Shown in pieces: positions 7,026 through 10,449 of a DNA stretch of 10,449 nucleotides. Every line of letters begins with the position of its first letter. Position 1 is the first letter of the stretch. The notes beneath the pieces are model-generated. The model saw nothing but the letters and a program-made list of their open reading frames with translations. It searched no databases and was not told the DNA's origin. The position numbers and the translations under genes were made by a program. Origin of the DNA: Bifidobacterium breve (GTDB taxonomy: Bacteria; Actinomycetota; Actinomycetes; S36-B12); NCBI GenBank assembly GCA_945870085.1, contig CAMBQX010000049.1, positions 1 to 10,449 of the forward strand. Direction: 5' to 3'.

Positions 7026-7931
7026 TTAAACAACTCGAAATGCTGCTTGGGTACCCTCGCCACCCGGCAGTGCGTGCGCGAACACGATGCCGGAACTTGT
7101 GACCTCCCATGGTGCGTCCTTGGGGTGGCCAAGGCGGAACACATCGCCCGCCGCGAGGGAGGTGAAATCTGAAAGTCGCCCTTGGGTAGGGCGTAGGCGC
7201 ACAGACACAACAACTGGCGCCAGCCGCACGCGCTCTTCCACCGACATTTTGAACAATGTCTGATCTGTGGTGCTCCGCTCGGCTCGCCGTGCAGCAAGGG
7301 CCGAGTCGAGAGCCGGAAGTATCGGTCCGAGCGGCATAGCTAGTGCCGTGCGGAACTCCACCTCTTTTATCTCCAAACGGAAGGTCGCTACTAGCATCTG
7401 ATCATTCGTGGAGGCAGCGTGCACAAGTTCAGGTGAGGAAAACTGCCCGCTCAGGCTTGGATTCAAGTTGGTGATTCCCTCGAAGCTGTAGCGAAGTGCT
7501 CCGACCATGCTCAGGCCGAGGTCGCCAACCAGGGCCTCCTCTATATCGGTCAGGCCGCGTGCCGGTTGTTCGTCGTCGCCGGGCCCGCCCAAGGGCAGGT
7601 CGACCGCAAGCATGGCGAAATCGAGGGGCAAGTGGATAATGCCGGATGAGCTAAGCGGGCTCAGTGCTGCTACCAAGATCACGGTCTCCTCAGGCAGCGA
7701 ATTTATGAATGCGCCATAGGTGACCTGCTGCAGGGATTCCAGGTCGTGGGAGCAAGAGGTCCGGAGCTTGGAGGTAATCATGCCCCCGGTTTGGTCGCCA
7801 TAGGTCTCTAGGACCTGCTCCAGAATTCGCTGGTGATCGCGAGTGAACTTGGACGGATTGCGAAAGTCGTACAACTCGGTGGCTGATCCACCGCCTGACA
7901 CCAAAGATTGACTGTCGACATTTGTAGCCAC
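7026..7931 (-). CDS. fliM: Flagellar motor switch protein FliM (GTG start, probably leaderless)
   Basis: FliM is a C-ring subunit that links FliG and FliN and normally receives phospho-CheY; it is 301 residues here. YDFRNPSKFTRDHQRILEQVLETYGDQ (21-47) opens the conserved part. The CheC-like middle domain (about 45-225) contains the GGPG loop (115-118) and the helix around LTDIEEALVGDLG. The C-terminal SpoA/FliN-like domain spans about 228-301. The start is GTG at 7931: the reading frame is closed by TGA at 7973-7971 with no ATG, GTG or TTG between. A possible AGGCGA lies about 14 bases upstream, too far to be a usual ribosome site. The N-terminus (MATNVDSQSLVSGGGS) lacks the LSQxEIDALL peptide that binds CheY in model bacteria. 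The TAA stop lies 17 bases before fliN. The identity is secure from domain order and neighbours. Confidence 0.94.
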   Translation of the reverse strand: MATNVDSQSLVSGGGSATELYDFRNPSKFTRDHQRILEQVLETYGDQTGGMITSKLRTSCSHDLESLQQVTYGAFINSLPEETVILVAALSPLSSSGIIHLPLDFAMLAVDLPLGGPGDDEQPARGLTDIEEALVGDLGLSMVGALRYSFEGITNLNPSLSGQFSSPELVHAASTNDQMLVATFRLEIKEVEFRTALAMPLGPILPALDSALAARRAERSTTDQTLFKMSVEERVRLAPVVVSVRLRPTQGRLSDFTSLAAGDVFRLGHPKDAPWEVTSSGIVFAHALPGGEGTQAAFRVV

Positions 7932-7938
7932 GTGAGAT

Positions 7939-7965
7939 TTATCGTCGCCTATTAGGGAAAACTTA
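7939..7965 (-). promoter_or_regulatory. Sigma-28 (FliA)-like promoter for fliM
   Basis: On the minus strand, TAAG (7965-7962), a 15-base spacer and GACGATAA (7946-7939) match the flagellar sigma factor consensus TAAA-N15-GCCGATAA at 3 of 4 and 7 of 8 positions with the ideal spacer. The last base of the -10 element is seven bases from the G of the fliM GTG start (7931). Transcription would therefore be expected to begin at, or within a base or two of, the start codon. This agrees with the lack of a properly spaced Shine-Dalgarno sequence before fliM. The promoter call is inference from pattern and position. Confidence 0.6.
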
Positions 7966-7968
7966 GCC

Positions 7969-7980
7969 TTTCAGCTGAAA
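7969..7980. repeat. 12-base perfect palindrome TTTCAGCTGAAA beside the fliM promoter candidate
   Basis: TTTCAGCTGAAA is its own reverse complement and lies three bases upstream of the putative -35 element. Two direct repeats TAARTTTTC (7985-7977 and 7965-7957, minus strand) flank it, offset by exactly 20 bases, and overlap the palindrome edge and the -35 element. This layout could be an operator, but no regulator is suggested by the sequence. Confidence 0.4.
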
Positions 7981-8073
7981 ATTTACGAGTCGGATCCATC
8001 CGGCCCTCGAGCCCTGTATACCAGCAGCCCGATATTGAAGAGTCGCGTCTCATCCGTGGCGACCCGCTGGGAG

Positions 8074-8529
8074 CTACTGCATCACGAACTCCGTGAAGTA
8101 GATGTCCGAGACCTCTGACCCATAGGCATCGGTTATCTGTTCGAGCAGCTGCTCCTTGAGTCGGCTTCTGCCGGCCTCGTCAGATAGCTCTTGGATATCT
8201 TGGCCACTAAATACCTCAATGGCTGCGTCCAGGGCCTTCGAACCATCAAGTTCGGGGTCCTTGCCCATAAGCGGAGTCTGCAGAGCGAGCCCCAGCTTCA
8301 AGAAGCGCTCATCCTTTAGGTTGATGAAAAGGGGCTCAAGCTTTATTACGGCCCCCTCGACAACGGGCGCCGCTGCAACAGCCGCAGCTGGTGCTGGTGC
8401 CGCAGAGCCTCGACTCATGAACATGTAGCCGGCACCGGCAACGAGCAGTACCACGAGCAAGATAACCACCAGTTTAAGGGGAGACTTCTTCTTCTCCCCG
8501 TCTTTAGCTTCCGATTTCTTAGCAGCCAT
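8074..8529 (-). CDS. fliL: Flagellar basal body-associated protein FliL
   Basis: FliL is a single-span inner-membrane protein that surrounds or stabilises the stator and supports torque. The 151-residue protein has a Lys-rich cytoplasmic N-terminus (1-17), one membrane segment (about 18-38), an Ala/Pro-rich linker (about 42-57) and a periplasmic domain. That domain opens with VIKLEPLFINLKDERFLKLGLAL, the typical FliL strand pattern ('l.p..vNL.d...lk..l.le'), and ends with an amphipathic helix and IYFTEFVMQ, matching the family's C-terminal 'v.f.efv.q'. The start ATG at 8529 is preceded by GGAGG. A 66-base gap separates it from motB and a 142-base gap separates it from fliM; these are two of the three largest gaps in the cluster. 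The length is normal and nothing is missing. Confidence 0.93.
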   Translation of the reverse strand: MAAKKSEAKDGEKKKSPLKLVVILLVVLLVAGAGYMFMSRGSAAPAPAAAVAAAPVVEGAVIKLEPLFINLKDERFLKLGLALQTPLMGKDPELDGSKALDAAIEVFSGQDIQELSDEAGRSRLKEQLLEQITDAYGSEVSDIYFTEFVMQ

Positions 8530-8535
8530 CACAAA

Positions 8536-8540
8536 CCTCC
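8536..8540 (-). promoter_or_regulatory. Ribosome binding site of fliL
   Basis: GGAGG reads on the minus strand six bases before ATG (8529-8527). A GTG lies immediately in front of that ATG but would be only three bases from GGAGG, so the ATG is the better start. Confidence 0.75.
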
Positions 8541-8547
8541 GAGTAAT

Positions 8548-8574
8548 CTATCGGTTGCCAATTGGCGATCTTGA
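8548..8574 (-). promoter_or_regulatory. Weak sigma-28-like promoter candidate upstream of fliL
   Basis: In the 66-base gap between motB and fliL, TCAA (8574-8571), a 15-base spacer and ACCGATAG (8555-8548) read on the minus strand. They match the flagellar sigma consensus TAAA-N15-GCCGATAA at 3 of 4 and 6 of 8 positions. The spacer contains the perfect 10-base palindrome GCCAATTGGC (8557-8566). The match is weak enough to be chance, and fliL may simply be transcribed from upstream. Confidence 0.25.
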
Positions 8575-8595
8575 GCGAACTTGGTTCCATTTTCA

Positions 8596-9522
8596 TCACT
8601 GGGTCGCTTGGACATCGAGAATCTCATTCGCGGCCCGGGCACCGTCCAGCAGGGCCCGTTGCTCGCTGGTCAAAGAGCTCGCCAACACGATTGCCACCCG
8701 CCTATTTAGGCGCAGGTGGTCAGGATTGGTCTCCGGCACCAAGGGCGAAGTTTCACCGTAACCGGCGACGAACATTCTGTTGATGGGGATACCCTCGCCG
8801 TTGAGGAACCGGGCCACCGCCCCGGCGCGGGCGCTGGAAAGCTCCCATTCACTCGGGAACATGGTCGGCCGAACATTGGCGGTGTTGGTGTGGCCCTCGA
8901 TGATCAACTGGCTGCCAGCCTCTTGGAGGGAAGGCAGTAGCGCCTTGATTGCCGCTTGCCCGGCGGATTGGAGGGTAGCGCTTTGCGGCGCGAAGATCAC
9001 CTCGTCAGTAAGAAGCGTCACTACCAACCCTCGCTCCTCGCGGCTCAACACAACCCTCCCGGAGAGCCCTGCGGAACTCACGGCACTGGCCAAGGCCATT
9101 TCGGCCTTGCTCAGAGTTGCCTGGTCGGCTGCTTCGGCAGCAACCGCGGACTGTAAGGCGAGCTCGGACTTCGTATTCTCGACCGTACCCGGGGTTGACA
9201 TCACGCTCGAAACCTGCTCACGGAGGGTCGGCATGATATTCGGGATGACCACAGCGGGCGTGTCAACGACAGGGGCCTCACTCAGCGTGACATTGTCACC
9301 GGCCTTGGGCAAAATACTGTCGTTGCCGTCAGAGATGTTAACCACCTCACCGAAAGCAACTGCAAGTGAAGCGGAAACTTCGTCGAACTTCTTCTCATTA
9401 ACCTGGCTGATTGCGTAAAGCAGGACGAAAAGGGCGAACAGCAGCGTGACCATGTCGGCATAGGAGATGAGCCACCGCTCGTGGTTCTCCGGCTCGTGCT
9501 CTACGTGCCGACGATTTGCCAA
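8596..9522 (-). CDS. motB: Flagellar stator protein MotB (TTG start)
   Basis: MotB is the peptidoglycan-anchored stator subunit and partner of MotA; it is 308 residues long here. The N-terminal MANRRHVEHEPENHERW is cytoplasmic. It is followed by SYADMVTLLFALFVLLYA, whose D23 is the ion-carrying aspartate (D32 in E. coli), in a single membrane segment of about residues 22-39. A long periplasmic linker (about 40-150) is followed by an OmpA-like peptidoglycan-binding domain (about 155-285) with FPSEWELSSARA, GYGETSP and NRRVAIVL. The motif usually read as GHTD is GHTN here (N213, codon AAC). The TTG start at 9522 is chosen because no ATG or GTG occurs before the membrane segment and because M-A-x-x-R...HERW aligns with family N-termini. 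Only two bases separate it from the motA stop. No strong Shine-Dalgarno sequence is visible, so coupling to motA is likely. Confidence 0.96.
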   Translation of the reverse strand: MANRRHVEHEPENHERWLISYADMVTLLFALFVLLYAISQVNEKKFDEVSASLAVAFGEVVNISDGNDSILPKAGDNVTLSEAPVVDTPAVVIPNIMPTLREQVSSVMSTPGTVENTKSELALQSAVAAEAADQATLSKAEMALASAVSSAGLSGRVVLSREERGLVVTLLTDEVIFAPQSATLQSAGQAAIKALLPSLQEAGSQLIIEGHTNTANVRPTMFPSEWELSSARAGAVARFLNGEGIPINRMFVAGYGETSPLVPETNPDHLRLNRRVAIVLASSLTSEQRALLDGARAANEILDVQATQ

Positions 9523-9524
9523 GG

Positions 9525-10298
9525 TCAGGAAGCTTTCTCAAGATCGCGCAATACGTCGGCGGGTAGGAGTGCGCGAAGCCTGCGCTCGACCATACGTGGG
9601 TTTGCACCTGCTTGAATGGACAAGATTCCCTCAATAATGACTTCACCCTGTGTCGTACGCAATTCATTCAGCAGCCGCATCTTGGCGCCAATTGGCAGCC
9701 AGAAGACGTTAGCCGAAAGCACTCCCCACATGGCGGCAACGAATGCAGCCGCGATCGCGCTACCGAGTTCGTCAGGGTTCGAAAGGTTTCCGAGGACGGT
9801 CACGAGACCAAGAATCGTGCCGATAATGCCGATGGTCGGCGCGTAGCCACCCATATCTACGAATAGTTTTGCGTGGCGGCCCCCGTTCACGCTTTCGCTG
9901 TGCAGTTCGGCCTCGAGTATTCGCGCTAGATCGGTTGGGTCAGTGCCATCGATGGCTAGTTCTAGTCCACGCCGCAGCAATGGCTCCTCAATTTCAGTGA
10001 CTGTTGCCTCAAGGGAAAGTAGGCCATCACGGCGGGCGATGTTGGCGCAGTTGACCAGGGTTTCCAGTAGGCCGTCATACTTTGGGGTTGCGGACAACAG
10101 CGATTTCACCCCGGCCTTAATTGAGGCAATCCAGAGCTTCGCTGACATTCCTGCGGCACCACAGGCGAAAGTGCCACCAAAGACCAGGATCAGGGGAGCC
10201 AGAAGCAAAACTGATGTAGGCGATCCGCCTTCAAGAATTAGCACCACCAGGACGATGATAAAGGCGAAAATAACTGCTATTAAAGTAATGGGATCCAT
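9525..10298 (-). CDS. motA: Flagellar stator protein MotA
   Basis: This 257-residue inner-membrane protein forms, with MotB, the proton- (or sodium-) driven stator that turns the rotor. Four hydrophobic segments lie at about 2-21, 30-48, 151-170 and 181-202. A cytoplasmic loop of about 100 residues separates segments 2 and 3 and carries R89/R90 and E97, matching the charged residues (R90 and E98 in E. coli) that contact FliG. The two prolines important for torque are visible: P154 in GGYAPTIGIIG and P202 in NVFWLPIG. The GG(Y)xPTxGxxGTxxGL block is typical of the MotA/ExbB/TolQ superfamily. It starts at ATG two bases after the FlbD stop, with no clear Shine-Dalgarno sequence, so coupling is likely. 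The TGA stop is two bases before the motB start. The length is usual for the family. Whether the ion is H+ or Na+ cannot be read safely. Confidence 0.97.
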   Translation of the reverse strand: MDPITLIAVIFAFIIVLVVLILEGGSPTSVLLLAPLILVFGGTFACGAAGMSAKLWIASIKAGVKSLLSATPKYDGLLETLVNCANIARRDGLLSLEATVTEIEEPLLRRGLELAIDGTDPTDLARILEAELHSESVNGGRHAKLFVDMGGYAPTIGIIGTILGLVTVLGNLSNPDELGSAIAAAFVAAMWGVLSANVFWLPIGAKMRLLNELRTTQGEVIIEGILSIQAGANPRMVERRLRALLPADVLRDLEKAS

Positions 10299-10300
10299 GG

Positions 10301-10449
10301 TCAGCGCCGCGGATTCAGGGGGACGACGTTCGGCCCTTGCTTGCCATCCTGCAGGTCAACTGAAGCAGCCACCTCTTGAGCAAGCGCCAGGATCGATGCG
10401 CGGTCCATTCGAATTGCCTCAATAAGGTCGGTGAGTTTTTCGGTGACCA
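10301..10449 (-). CDS. flbD: FlbD/SwrD-like flagellar protein, C-terminal part (5' end outside window)
   Basis: The last 48 codons of a gene enter from the right edge and end at TGA (10303-10301). The visible protein begins VTEKLTDLIEAIRMDR and ends in VVPLNPRR. FlbD family proteins (SwrD in Bacillus) are small and end in a conserved block of the type V-x-E-S-x-x-E-V-x-x-K-I-x-x-x-R; the visible V-T-E-K-L-T-D-L-I-E-A-I-R matches that pattern loosely. The tail after it is longer than in the short family members. The stop lies two bases before the motA ATG, so the two genes are probably translationally coupled. In Bacillus SwrD raises flagellar motor torque, which fits a place beside the stator genes. 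The family call rests on the C-terminal pattern and on the position between hook and mot genes known from other flagellar operons, because the N-terminal half is not in the window. Confidence 0.72.
   Translation of the reverse strand, partial: VTEKLTDLIEAIRMDRASILALAQEVAASVDLQDGKQGPNVVPLNPRR

Larger units (their letters stand above)
7932..8073 (-). promoter_or_regulatory. fliL-fliM intergenic region (142 bases), probable internal promoter region
   Basis: This is the largest non-coding gap in the window. No gene and no convincing intrinsic terminator were found; the best hairpin near its middle has a four-base stem (CGGA/TCCG) with no T-tract. The fliM-proximal third is AT-rich compared with its surroundings. 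It holds a 12-base palindrome, two direct repeats and a sigma-28-like promoter, which are listed separately. Confidence 0.6.

Noticed and set aside
7009..7110. Upstream extension of fliN by 34 codons into fliM
   Set aside because: The added residues have no counterpart in FliN, and a strong GAGGAG precedes the internal ATG at 7008.
7932..8073. Intrinsic terminator after fliL
   Set aside because: Only short stems (four bases) can be formed and no T-tract follows.
9687..9696. Second copy of the palindrome GCCAATTGGC inside motA
   Set aside because: It encodes the conserved Leu-Pro-Ile-Gly of MotA segment 4. The match with the motB-fliL gap is probably coincidence.
9819..9826. Exact GCCGATAA (sigma-28 -10 box) on the plus strand inside motA
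   Set aside because: No TAAA-like box lies 15 bases upstream (tcac), and the sequence is explained by the conserved MotA Ile-Ile-Gly codons.
1..10449. Undescribed accessory system, mobile element or CRISPR array
   Set aside because: All coding space is filled by collinear flagellar genes; no transposase, integrase, spaced repeats or terminal inverted repeats were seen.

Overview
The window holds part of one long flagellar operon. Every gene reads on the minus strand, so transcription runs from the right edge to the left edge. The order is FlbD (C-terminal end) - motA - motB - fliL - fliM - fliN - fliO - fliP - fliQ - fliR - flhB - flhA - FlhF-like gene (N-terminal end). I see no mobile elements, CRISPR arrays, tRNA or rRNA genes, and no foreign-looking insert.

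The organism is most likely a motile actinobacterium (Actinomycetota). This is inferred from the gene order with FlbD ahead of motA, from FliM opening with a YDFRNPSK-type block instead of the usual LSQxEID peptide, from an Ala/Pro-rich FliN with an extra N-terminal region, from the FliO C-terminal motif GSVLSPTTWRQ, and from frequent GTG/TTG starts in a moderately GC-rich background. No species call is possible from the window alone.

Layout: 10301-10449 is the end of a FlbD/SwrD-like gene. 8596-10298 encodes the stator MotA/MotB, and 8074-8529 encodes the stator-associated FliL. 6157-7931 encodes the switch (C-ring) proteins FliM and FliN. 2728-6134 encodes FliO, FliP, FliQ, FliR and FlhB, the membrane export gate with its assembly helper and substrate-specificity switch. 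565-2634 encodes FlhA, the large export-gate protein. 1-587 is the start of an FlhF-like gene. Genes overlap or lie within about 20 bases of each other, except for three gaps: motB-fliL (66 bases), fliL-fliM (142 bases) and flhB-flhA (93 bases).

The biology is a conventional flagellar motor and export apparatus; I did not find a new system. The details most worth a second look are these: a sigma-28-like promoter placed so that the fliM message would start at or next to its GTG codon (leaderless); a palindrome and direct repeats beside that promoter; an Asp-to-Asn change in the peptidoglycan-binding motif of MotB; the absence of the canonical CheY-binding peptide in FliM; and perfect in-frame tandem repeats in fliN and fliO.
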